Source of the DNA: Clytia hemisphaerica
Lineage: Eukaryota > Cnidaria > Hydrozoa > Leptothecata > Clytiidae
Length of the DNA: 64,000 nt
Reading direction: 5' to 3'
Assembly (NCBI GenBank): GCA_902728285.1
Contig: CACVBU010000597.1
Location: forward strand, 501,875 to 565,874
A program made the position numbers and the translations under genes. The stretch's first letter is position 1, and each line of letters opens with the position of its first letter. Of this stretch, positions 54,056 through 64,000 are shown piece by piece. The notes under the pieces were generated by a model, which ran no database searches, had not been told where the DNA came from, and was given only the letters and a program-made list of their open reading frames with translations.

Positions 54056-56757
54056 GGGAGAGAGCTCAACTGAGCTCACCTGACTTAACCTTGCAAACTT
54101 AGGCTCTATTACTGTAGCAACTGTAGCCTGGAATTTTTACACTCAGTCTAGACTAGACGCTAAATCATAAAAAGTATTTATCTCAATAATTCCCAAAAGG
54201 GGAATTTTCAAACAGTTACGTACAAATATCAAAATTCTAAAATTATGGAAGTTGTCTTTCCACTTTAGATTTGAGAAGATTCACTTTCGATTTCAAGCTA
54301 AAATCTAAGCAACGTGGTGCTGGTGCATAGTAACGGGGCTTTGCCTAAAAATCCAAACATAACTTTTTTAAACTTCCTTTTTTGGAAAGAAGAAGAAAAA
54401 TCAAAACTTTTCCATGTTTTAGATTTTTGCGCAAGAACTTCAAATTAAAAGTATGGAAGAAAATAAAATTTTCCCTTTTTTCTCACAGCTCTTTTATTAC
54501 TGGTTCGCTTAAGATTACCCCGCAACTATCAAGATGGGAGATTGAAATAAGGGTAAATGGAAAGATGACAGATAAAATATATCGCAGACTGGGGTGAATT
54601 GGATTCCCTGGGTGAATCGGATAGTTTTTTCAAGTGTCTCTCATTTTTCATTGAAGGCCTCTTTTTTTCAATTTTAATTTCAGATTCTATTGCAGATAAC
54701 CTGAGATCAGATTGTGGTTGTTTTCTGCCCACCACGCTGAAGCTCTAAAGGGATGGGTGAAAACATACAATCTGACGAATATGCAATCTCGAAATCGTAA
54801 GGACCGCGTTCGTCTAAAAGGACTGGGGATGACAACAAAGTTGCGTGATTGTGTTTATGAATAGGGCACCGTATCAGTTTTTGACTTTCTGGCGCACAAC
54901 AAGATTCTTGTTGTAAAATTTTCCGCGGGAGGACTATTTTCCTCAGATGTATAATTTTCAAGTGCCTTCAGAGGTTTACCGTGCACGTAAGAAAATTATG
55001 AACAGCTGTTATCAGGTTAATTGCAGAGTAATCTAAACTGTCAGAAGCTAATTAGAGAATAGAAAAAGGAGTCTTTAAGGAAGAATGCAATTCAATTGAA
55101 AAAAACTATCTGATTCACCTCAGTCTACGGGGTGAGCGCATTTTCAGTGGAGTTGGCAAAGAAAGAGTGGTGAGTACAATGGTGTAATGTGGGCTTTAGT
55201 GATATTAGAGCTCCCAAGATAAAAAGTATGGGAAGATAATAGCTATTCGCAGGTTTATGCAAATCAAAACATTAAACAGAGAATGCAGAGAATGTTATTA
55301 CATGAATCTGTACATAATTTTAGCAATAAGCAAAGCTCGTCCCAAAAAATCTGAAAAATGGCAAAAAATGAAGTCAAAAATTTTTATATAGACATAAAGA
55401 ATATCATTTCATGAACAATATGTGAAAAAATCAGAGCAGGATGATGCTCCATTGAAAAGTTATGACCAGATTTCCAATTTCCGGGCTAAAATCCCTGGAA
55501 AGCTCGCAAAAATTAAGATTTTTACAAAATGGGCATATAAAGGCTACAAAGTAGTTTACCTTACCAAATGTTTTTAAATATTGATAATTTAGAAGTTACT
55601 GAAGAAATTAAGTCATTTCAGATGTCCAATGGAGTTTTTTGGGGGTCTAAAATTCCGTTGCGCCGTGAGGGAAAATCATGATTTCTAAATAAAATTGAAC
55701 AAGGAAGGTTTTTTTCAGTTTTTAAATGTTTAAAATATTAGACTTATAGGACTGTTGAAAATCACTAAAAGAATTCACTCTAAAACACCAAGGTAATTTT
55801 TTAGTGTACTTTAAAGTTTATGTTGCGCCGTGACAGAAAATCCAGGTTGGCCTTTTAAAATTATCTTTTCTCCAAACCTTGCTCATCAATCAACTTGATG
55901 TTTATATGACATGTTCAAACAAGTCATCTGGTAATATTTAGCTGCTAAAATTTTATTTTAGACTTAGTCATACCTTCAATGTTTCATTCTCATTTTTTTC
56001 CAAAAATGTCCATATTTTTTAAACATTCCTAATTTTTCAGTATATGATTTTTGATCTTCGAAAATACATGCCTTTGGAAATATTTAATAATTGTTTTGAT
56101 GGCAATATGTTGAAATACGATAAGAATAATATATTATTCATATTTGTGATTTTCATTGTTTCATCAAATTTTAAGCCAAAATGGGCCATTTATTGACCTT
56201 TCAAGAACCAATATCTTTCCAGCACATTCACAAAACCCCATGATGTTATATATCATTGAAAGCGAAATTTTTAATAGATTCTGAATATCTATATTTTAAA
56301 ATCCACAATTTTTTTGGGTGAGAGCTATAGTGTTTTAAGTGGTTTTTTCAACAGCTGGGACGAGCTTTTTGCTTATTGCTTTTTGCATCCTTTCTCGGAT
56401 TTAAATATGTTCATGATCACACGGAATGGCTTATTTTGTATGTTGTCAATCTTGTGTTAACTTTTATGTCAGCATTTTATTGTTTTGAAAGGAAAGACAA
56501 TAGAAGTAAGTGTATCCTTTAGCTATAATCCTGATTTTAAACCATTTGTACATAGCTGTCAAATCTATTTAAAAAAATATTTTATTAACCAGGTAAAAAT
56601 AATTTTCCCCAACCTAGGAATTAATAAGATAATTAATTTTAAATGATTTGGCCTCTGAGGTTGATTGCAAAATCCTTGGACACAGTTGCTACAGTATAAA
56701 TAGACCCTTAGTTTGCAAGGTTTAGTCAGGTGTGCTCAGTTGAACTCTCTCCTCCAT
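54056..56757. repeat. 2.7 kb stretch bounded by 50 bp inverted repeats
   Basis: AGAGAGCTCAACTGAGCTCA then CCTGACTTAACCTTGCAAAC is inverted at 56700-56757 as GTTTGCAAGGTTTAGTCAGG then TGTGCTCAGTTGAACTCTCT. Inside are another inverted-repeat element (55323-56379) and no recognisable gene. The plus-strand frame at 54382-54597 and minus-strand frames at 54529-54961 show no motif. Confidence 0.65.
55323..56379. repeat. 1.06 kb element with GCAATAAGCAAAGCTCGTCC ends
   Basis: GCAATAAGCAAAGCTCGTCC pairs with GGGACGAGCTTTTTGCTTAT at the right (two extra A/T bases). Inside, GTTGCGCCGTGA occurs twice (about 55658 and 55820) in the same direction. Non-coding. Confidence 0.72.
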
Positions 56758-56852
56758 GTAGCAAGGATATGGCAAATAAAATTTTATGATAATTTTTTGA
56801 GAAGTTGATCCAGCTGTCCATGTTTTAAGCTTTTATTTTCTCTCTTTATCCG

Positions 56853-57434
56853 GGAACAGACAAACCGTGGACCCCAATATGGACCCTAACATGCACCCCA
56901 TTATGGACCTCTTCAAAAATGGCAGGAAAAGCATTGTGGGTAATTTCCCAACGTTACTGGGGTAGCTATTTGTGTTATTAGTTGTTCTATATAATATGAA
57001 CATATTGTAAGAGTTATATAATAATATAAACATATTATATATTGCACATAATGTTATTAAGGAAGTCACTTTGTTCCCGGCATTTTGTTCTTTTCTTTAA
57101 ATGTTGATATCATGTTGATATTTGAGAAAAATATTGACAGAATCATAATACATGATGTCTCACGAGACAAAAACATAAAAAATATTCATTATACCGAAAG
57201 TGATGTGTGAATGGATATAAAAAGAAACCAATAAAATGTTAAGTTTGAACAACTCGGAATAAATCTCGAAAAGACTTATCATACTCAATGTGATGTTGGA
57301 AGTCCAAATAGATGTAAATTGATTCAAACTAGAGTTGGTCAGAGCTGTTTTTGTTATTTTCTCCCATTTTTGAGGGGTCCATGTAGGGGTCCATAATGGG
57401 GTCCATATTGGTGGTCCCCGGTTTGTCTGTTGTC
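56853..57434. repeat. MITE with GGACCCC/GGTCC-rich inverted ends
   Basis: GGAACAGACAAACCGTGGAC and the following CCAATATGGACCC are inverted at 57375-57434 (GGGGTCCATATTGGTGG, CCCCGGTTTGTCTGTTGTCC). The ends contain several tandem variants of ATGGACCCC. Confidence 0.78.
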
Positions 57435-57667
57435 CTCTTTACCCCCTTTCCTTTTCACTGTTTTTTCTTCATTATTAACTGAGGGTGGTGTCCGAGTCAG
57501 GTATTATCTTAATTCAATTCGATTTGCATAGAGAAACCATCCAAATTACGACCCTGATGCTGCTGTTTTCGGGTGCTCCAAAGTAGAAATTTTAGTACCC
57601 GAAAGTCCCATAGTTAAGCAGTCTGTGATAAACAGAAAACATAATTTTATCCCTTTTTCCAGGTATA

Positions 57668-58487
57668 CCGGGTGACCCACGAAAAACTTCGGACAGTTTT
57701 CGGCGTCTCGAGGCCGAACAAATGTCTCAAAGTGCTTGAAATTTTAATATGTAGAAAGTAGATATTCTAACTTAAAATTTGAGCTATTACTTTTTAAAAT
57801 TACTTCTTAAAAATTACTTATGAGCTTTTAAAGTCAAAATTCACTTTTCGGAAAGAGCGAAATAACGTCAAAAAAGAGGTATAAAATTGTTTTATTATCA
57901 ATCAATCAAGCAAGGTCGTTAAATCGTTAGAAAAGAGCATGTTAGATATTGTTATTCAATTTTAAACCTTTTTTTAGATTCTTTACTTACACAAAATTTA
58001 TTAACAAGTTATTCGTTCAGAAAAGAACCACCACCATACACTTTCTAGCATATTCCAGGCAAACCCACACTCTCTGTTCTTTCATAAGACTCGACATTTT
58101 CATAAAGAAGGCAAATTTTGCCTATTTGCAAAATATTTTTTACAAAAATATTTACAATAAATTTATATAAATCTACTTCGTTGTTAATTTATTATTTTAC
58201 AAACTTTAATTACCTACAACACTAATTAACAAGGTCGTAAAACATCAGCACACTCGAAAAACACAATGTTAAAGAGAAAGAAAACAATTATAATTTGATA
58301 CCTCATTTTTGACGTGTTTTTGCACTTTCCTATAATTGAATTTTGACTTTAAAAGCTCACAAATGAAGAACCACTGAACCAAATTTAAAAAGTAATAGCT
58401 CAAAGTTTAAGTTAGAGCATTCTTAAGTTTATATTACTTTTATTTCAGACCCTACCCAACGAAAACAGTTTTTCGTGGGTCACCCGG
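57668..58487. repeat. Mariner-like fold-back MITE, copy 2, complete
   Basis: CCGGGTGACCCACGAAAAAC and GTTTTTCGTGGGTCACCCGG are exact terminal inverted repeats, flanked by TA (57666-57667 and 58488-58489). The arms share the inner sequence of copy 1 (39023). The TIR pattern (GGTGxCCC then an A-rich stretch) and TA target are typical of mariner-type elements. The central 400 bp is AT-rich without a transposase. Confidence 0.88.
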
Positions 58488-58724
58488 TATATATATGCTG
58501 ACCAAGGATAAGCAGACGCTGTCGTGCAGAAAAAGTCATCAATCTGTAGAAAATGCCTGGTGGAAATACCCCCAACGCCCTTCCAGTGATTTCGAGTGCT
58601 GGTTTTCAGGTGTATTCCCAAAAATAGAAATTTTACTACCCAAAAACCATAGTTTGACACCCAAAATTAGGCTAGGTGGAAATACTTCATTTACCATTTG
58701 ATGTGTGTGGATAACGATCCTGCT

Positions 58725-59138
58725 CAAAATTTCTTGCTGTGTCGTGTGTCAACCAGATAACCACTATCACAAACCAACAAAAAACCTTTTTGGAAAGTGC
58801 AAAAGTGCCTTCTTTTTTAGATTTCGACCTTTTAGCATTGCTATACAAATAATCATGTGCGGGTTATTTCAGAAATCTTGTTCAATGATATTTCCCACGA
58901 GCTTTCCCTAAAACAGGGGTTTTTTGTTTATTCTTTAATATGAGGAGCAATTTTTTACTTTTAATCATTTTGTTCTAAGACATGCAACTTTGCGTTGGCC
59001 ATCAAAAAAGTTCATTTTTGAAATTTCTAAATGCCAATTTATTTCGATAACTGGCAAGATTTCCCCTGTTTAAAACGTTAAATTATTGTTTTAAGGGACA
59101 ATGAAAAGTCGTTTCATCATAAGACATCTTGGAATGTC
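58725..59138. repeat. Right arm of the 5.6 kb inverted repeat
   Basis: Reverse complement of 53532-54045, with blocks in mirrored order (AAATAATCATGTGCGGGTTA, TCTAAGACATGCAACTTTGC, ATTTATTTCGATAACTGGCA, GACATCTTGGAATGTC). Confidence 0.8.
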
Positions 59139-60130
59139 AATTTTTGCCACCCCTCAAAATAGGACCCCCCTCTAACCTTTTGTAACTTTAATATTTTGAG
59201 TCCAAATTTTGTATGAGAGGTTCCCTCAACAAAAGATTTAGGGGCTTGGGGTCAATTTTTTTTGCCACAGACCCCTTATTTGAACGTTCTGGTATGTAAA
59301 ATACCAACCAGACAGGTGGCCGACCAATTTTTTTGCAAACAATCTTGTATTATCGTTTACTACCTTTGGTCAAAATTTCAAGTTCCTAGCATTTGTAGAA
59401 GGCCCCTCCCCCCCCCCAAAAAAAAAAATGCTTCGCCTTTTTTACCAGTTTTTGCACAAAAACATTATTGATAAAAATACCCACGATCAAGCATGATTCA
59501 ATTGTCAATGAAACTGATTTTTGCACCCGAAACTTTTTGAGCTGTAGTTGACATTTTTACATTAAATTTTGCACACTGATGCAAAATGCCAATACCTAAA
59601 TAATTTGACAGACCTTGATTTAAAAAATATATTTTCCAGCCGATAACATCAGAAATATGTTTTTTCTGAATTTTTGCACAAAGATGTGTATTGGCAATGC
59701 CCAAAACATGACTGAGTCTAATTTTTGAAGAAAATTCCTTTCTGGTCGAAAACGCCGGAAAGATGCCGTAAATCGCTGTATTTGCAGATTTCATTGGATT
59801 TTTTTGTTAAATTTCTTTTAATTTTTCACACAAAAACATCATTGATAACAATGCCCATGATCAAGCATGATTCAATTGTCAATAAAACTAATTTTTGCAC
59901 CTGGAACAGACAATTTTTGCTGGAAAACAGTTTTTCTTGAATCTTTCGAGGCTGAATTATTTTAGTTTAGTTGATATTTTTTCATGAAATTCTGCGCACT
60001 GATTTATAACAGCAATATCCCGGAAAACCGGTTCTTTGGTAGTTTCTCGAAATTTTATCATTAGTTTTTTCTATTTTTTTTTGCACAAAGATGTGTATTA
60101 GAATGTCCAAAATAACCTAGAGACCAATTT
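59139..60130. repeat. Diverged direct repeats, non-coding
   Basis: GATCAAGCATGATTCAATTG with ATTGTCAATGAAACT-like continuation occurs near 59486 and 59861. TTTTTGCACAAAGATGTGTATT occurs near 59672 and 60079. The spacing (375 and 407 bases) suggests an old tandem or segmental duplication. Confidence 0.65.
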
Positions 60131-61189
60131 CAATTTCTTTGTTTTTTTTCATTTTTTACTCTCATTTTCTTTTTCCCTACTCCCCTTCCCTCTTCCCCGT
60201 CAACAATCAATGAAGAAATTTAATATGCTATGCAGTTTCGCTAACGCTAAATTTTCTGACTGATTGTTGTCATTTTTCTCCTTTTTTCTATCCAACTTTC
60301 ATCATCAGGTGGGTCCAATCAGCATCCAGCTTGTTATGTTTTATTTCTGCAAAATATTACCTCTCTTAAAAAATTCTTTCTCCCAGGTTCTCCTTTATTA
60401 AAATGTTCAAGGCTTTGCCTTTATGATTCTTGTCTAAAAAATCAGTTCGTTAAAGTTTCATGACAATATTTTCAAAACTGATTTTTTGGAACAATACTAG
60501 GTAGTCCCCAGAGCGTGACCTTGCTGGGAGTTTTTAATGGCTAGGGAAGAATTTTGGTAAGGGTTACGTAGTCCCTTTTCCCCTGACAACTCTTACTTAG
60601 GGTGGGGTGGTGGTTTAAGGGCTCGTTTTGTACGTGACCCCTTTTATGATTGATCTTCTTTTAATACTTTCACGTTTTCAGACCTTCAAAGTGAGAAAAT
60701 CAACTGTTCCAAGTAATGAAGAGCTTTCTCACTTTAACGGAATAACTTTTTGCAGGAATAAAGTTTCATGACAATATTTTCAATTTGGGTGTTAAACGTA
60801 AAATTAAATCGCATGAAACACAAAAAATCTTCCTTTTGGAAATTTAGCTCCTAAAATTCTTATTTTGAGGCTCAATTAGCCTATTTTAATTTGGAGCGAA
60901 AATCAATTGGCCCTTCATCACAAAATCAAAAACCACAAAAATGTCTTCCTTTAAGGTAGTCGACTAAGTAAGTAATTTTGTGAAAACAGTCAAAGGAAAC
61001 TCAAAGGCTCCTTTTTTGATAGCTGTCTAACCAAAGTTAGGGGAGGGCGCCACTACTTCTCCCAGGATTGCTCCACTTACCCCCTGATCCTTCTCTTTAT
61101 TGCTGAGCATTAGGTAGAAAGGCTTTCCAGTACCATTTTTGCAAGCCAGGGATCAGACCCATTACATTGCAAATATTGTTGACTAAACT
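60131..61189. other. Upstream flank of the transposase-like remnant
   Basis: AAAGTTTCATGACAATATTTTC occurs near 60444 and 60762. No gene seen. Confidence 0.5.
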
Positions 61190-62530
61190 ATGTTTAAATT
61201 TATTTATAGAAATAGAAAACATAGAAAAATGATGTTGTCAATTAGCTTGTTGTTTATTTTCTCGATTGCAAAATGTATTACATCTGTAGTAATTGGAGTT
61301 GAATTCCAAAACGTTCTGGATGATATTGTTAAGAAATTCAATGAAGATCCAAATAACCCACGATATCAACAAACCTTTTGTTTAACAAGTTCAGGATACA
61401 GCAAACCGATTCACATCTTTATTTGGTCACCTCAAGAACAGCATTGTGGTTTTGAACTTAGGTGCTTCCAGCACAATTCTAACTTTCAGCCTTATCAACT
61501 AACAACTAATGTTGTAAAACGAAACTGATCGAATCCTCGTTTGCTATTCTGTGTCAGGAACAATATACTTTTGGTTCAACAGATTTACCAATGCAATGGA
61601 GATAAGAAAGTTTTGCATTGTTGGATTAAAAAATTTCAAAGACATTTCAAATGTCTCTCCCATGCACGGATTGAGCTTTTGTTTGAAATGATCAGCAAAC
61701 GAAATAACTTCCAACAAGTATCGCAAATTCTTGCAAACCTTAGAATGAGGCACTACCATAGTTTTCAAGAAGAAGAGGCCCTAAGTAGTGTAGTTACAAG
61801 CTTGCCTAGTGCTGCAAAACTTGAAATACTATTATTGGAGTTTTTTTAAACAAATGGAAAGATGTATTTGAATTTCCTGTCAATGAAGTCAAGGGAAGTG
61901 TATTGATTTTGATTGAAAAAGTTGGGGCCTTTAGAACTTTGGATGGTAAATTCGTCAAGTCGGACATGAAACTCTGTATTGTTATGTATGAGTCAAGCGC
62001 CATAATTTCATGGAAATTAACGGATTCAACATGTCACAATGAATTGGAAAGTGTATTGGATCATCTATCTCAGAAATGTGGTGATTTGGAATATATATGT
62101 ACTGACAACTGTTGTCATTCCAGTCTATATCAAAATTTTTTTCCCACCAAATAGGTTAAATTGGATTTATTCTACGCCGTCAAAAGGGTTACTCAACACG
62201 TTCCAAACCAGAAAAAGTGTATAAAAGCAAGAAATTTTGTGAATAATTCTGGGTTAATATTCAGACAAAATAATGATATAGGTTCCATTAGGACAAAAGC
62301 AACTCCTGAGCCAAGCATCATCATTAGAAATTTGGAAACCTTTCTTACACTGCACAATTCCTTTTTTGTCAGAGCTTCCATCATAAAAATCTCGAAGAAA
62401 TAAACAAAGAAATTTAAAATTAAAAAAAAAATATAATCAAAGGTTGTCTCTCCGGTATTGGACCTGTTCATGGTACAGAGAACAATGAAAATTTACCCAG
62501 ACTACTCAATCGGAGCTTATTAAGAGGTTT
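61190..62530 (+). pseudogene. Decayed transposase-like gene of a repeated invertebrate family
   Basis: One gene can be read through two in-frame stops (TGA 61526-61528, TAG 62152-62154) and at least one frame change near 61850. Segments in order: VLDDIVKKFNEDPNNPRYQQ with TLT/CLTSSGYSKP; NNILLVQQIYQCNGDKKVLH; LPSAAKLEILLLEFF; VGAFRTLDGKFVKSDMKL; LEYICTDNCCH; VKLDLFYAVKRVTQHVPNQK with GLIFRQNNDIGSIR; and KGCLSGIGPVHGTENNENL with RLLNRSLL. From memory the last four match a large uncharacterised family in cnidarian and other invertebrate genomes (KLDLFHA, GCLSGIPPGxGTxRNE). The aspartates in LDGKFVKSD and CTDNCC would suit an RNase H-like DDE transposase, possibly KDZ-related; this is inference. 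The copy is dead. Confidence 0.65.
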
Positions 62531-62561
62531 GTCTGATTTTTTTCATTTCTGTTTTAAAATA

Positions 62562-63030
62562 CGATATCTCGAGTTTGAAGAGGAGTTGGGAGATCGTTGA
62601 CCCCTCATTCCATCGGGACTTTTATGGGGAATGAGATGGTAGGGTTTATAAGGCTTGGGTAGGACTTTCAAATTTGGCTGAATTTTTAGCCATTTTCAGC
62701 TGATGACGTCATCAAAACAAAAAAATGCGATATCTGGAGTTTGAAACGGAGTTGGGAGGTCGTTGACCCCTCATTCCATCGGTAAATTTATGAAGAATGA
62801 GATGGGAGGGTTTATAAGGCTGAGTATGATTTTCAAATTTGGCAGAATCTTTAGTCATTTTCAGTTGATGACGTCATCAAAACAAAAAATGCGATAACTC
62901 GAGATTGAAACGGAGTTGGCAAATGGCTAACCCCTCTTTGGATCGGAAAATTTATTAAGAATGCAATGAGAGAGGGGTGTTATGAGGCCTTAAGACGACT
63001 CTAAATAAAATTGGTTAACATTTGGGTAAG
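62562..63030. repeat. 165 bp tandem repeat, about 2.8 copies
   Basis: GCGATATCTCGAGTTTGAA-like starts occur at 62562, 62728 and 62892. Units share ACCCCTCATTCCATCGG, GGGTTTATAAGGCT and TGATGACGTCATCAAAAC. Confidence 0.88.
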
Positions 63031-63246
63031 CAGCGTGAGAAAATCAAAACAAAACAGCTGAAAAGAACTGAACTCTCGGAATAAATAATGGAAAAACATT
63101 AAAAAAACTATTTTTTGATGAGCTCTTACTCCATTCTTTCGAAAAAGTCAGTGAAATTAAAACTGATGAAATATATAGAAATTATTACAAAACTACTCGA
63201 CACACACCTTTTACTTGATTTTTATTCGAAATTATCTAGAGACCCG

Positions 63247-63395
63247 GAAGTTATTTTTCATTTTTAACTTTGGAATTTTTGCTTTCTTTAGCTTTCCGAG
63301 TTATTTTTGATTTTCTAACTCGGAAAATTGTGATTCCTTTAACTATCCGAGTTATTTTTCTTTTTTTAACTCGGAAATTTTTGTTTCCTTTAAAT
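63247..63395. repeat. Short tandem hairpin repeat (CCGAGTTATTTTT / AACTCGGAAA)
   Basis: Three units of about 50 bp. Each has CCGAGTTATTTTT.. followed by TTTAACTCGGAAA, so each can fold on CCGAGTT/AACTCGG. Confidence 0.75.
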
Positions 63396-64000
63396 AGACT
63401 AAATCTATTAAATTTTACGTTTAATAGAAAGGCTCGCCTCGCTCGTAAAATATTTCTCGTATTGCACTCAAAGTCAGGCGATAACTATTTCTTATTGAGT
63501 CTTCATTGGATTGGTAATCATCGATAGAATCCATCGGATCAATTAGAAATCGATTTTATTTCAGTAAAGTTAAAAATTTATTACCCTTTCGGTGACGACA
63601 TTTAGGGCCAAAATGACGTCCTCATCACAAGATTCACAGTATTTTGAGTTTTGATCCGTTTTAAGTTGTAATTTTTAGATTTATGGAATTTTGGATTTTC
63701 GGAATTTCTTTGGGGTGTGGAATTTTCGGAAAAAGAGTACGATATTCTTTCGAGCAGCGCATTGATAGCCTTCACCTCCTCTTTCATAACTAGTGTGGGG
63801 TTGAGGCGTCTATAGGATCCTTTCGCTTTGCGAACACGAGACTCGTTCTCCGTGCGTAACCTCTTTTACGATTCATTTTTAAGCGCATTACGCATTGCAG
63901 CAGCAAAAACATAAACATTTACGGAATTTGACTGTAAGATGCTGACTGCACATCTCAGCCACTCGTGTTGGATACAAGTTTCACCGCATGGCCCTTGAAA
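63396..64000. other. Window end, no gene seen
   Basis: Short frames only. 63640-63730 has repeated GGAATTTTCGGA words. Confidence 0.45.

Overview
The window is AT-rich, intron-rich nuclear DNA from an animal. Genes are split into short exons with GT/AG borders and separated by dense non-coding repeats: short inverted-repeat elements (MITEs), a tRNA-derived SINE, minisatellites, a Helitron and decayed transposon genes. The two recognisable host genes, a receptor guanylate cyclase and gamma-tubulin complex component 4, are metazoan. The repeat content would fit a cnidarian or another early-branching marine invertebrate, but the sequence does not settle the species.

Layout. (1) 740-15304, plus strand: the cytoplasmic half of a membrane (natriuretic-peptide-receptor-type) guanylate cyclase in at least ten exons, with kinase-homology domain, dimerisation helix and complete cyclase domain; the extracellular part lies left of the window. 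Its introns carry many MITEs and one 4.5 kb fold-back element. (2) 15305-19277: 3' flank and repeats, with one doubtful exon. (3) 19278-26164, minus strand: eleven phase-consistent exons of TUBGCP4 covering the C-terminal two thirds of the protein and its stop codon; the N-terminal third was not found. (4) 26190-30380: nested MITEs and a 155 bp minisatellite. (5) 30389-30756, minus strand: two exons of an unidentified coiled-coil protein. (6) About 31080-38425, minus strand: a nearly complete Helitron (OTU protease domain, zinc finger, HUH Rep nuclease, Pif1-type helicase) broken by two apparently single-base frameshifts. (7) 39020-42000: fold-back MITEs and intergenic DNA. (8) 42075-50009: three tandem copies of a 2.65 kb unit, each holding a short ORF, arrays of the heptamer AATCGAA and a nested inverted-repeat element. 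(9) 50394-59138: a knot of overlapping and nested inverted repeats around exon-like remnants of a zinc-binding protein. (10) 61190-62530: a decayed transposase-like gene, followed by tandem repeats to the end.

The two host genes are independent: cGMP signalling at the plasma membrane and microtubule nucleation. They converge towards a 4 kb gap. Everything else is mobile-element biology. The best candidates for undescribed structures are the 2.65 kb triplicated unit, the overlapping long inverted repeats at 50.8-59.1 kb, the giant fold-back inside the cyclase intron, and the tRNA-SINE family with a MITE inserted in one copy. All calls were made by eye from translated motifs, splice borders and repeated sequence; no database search was run.
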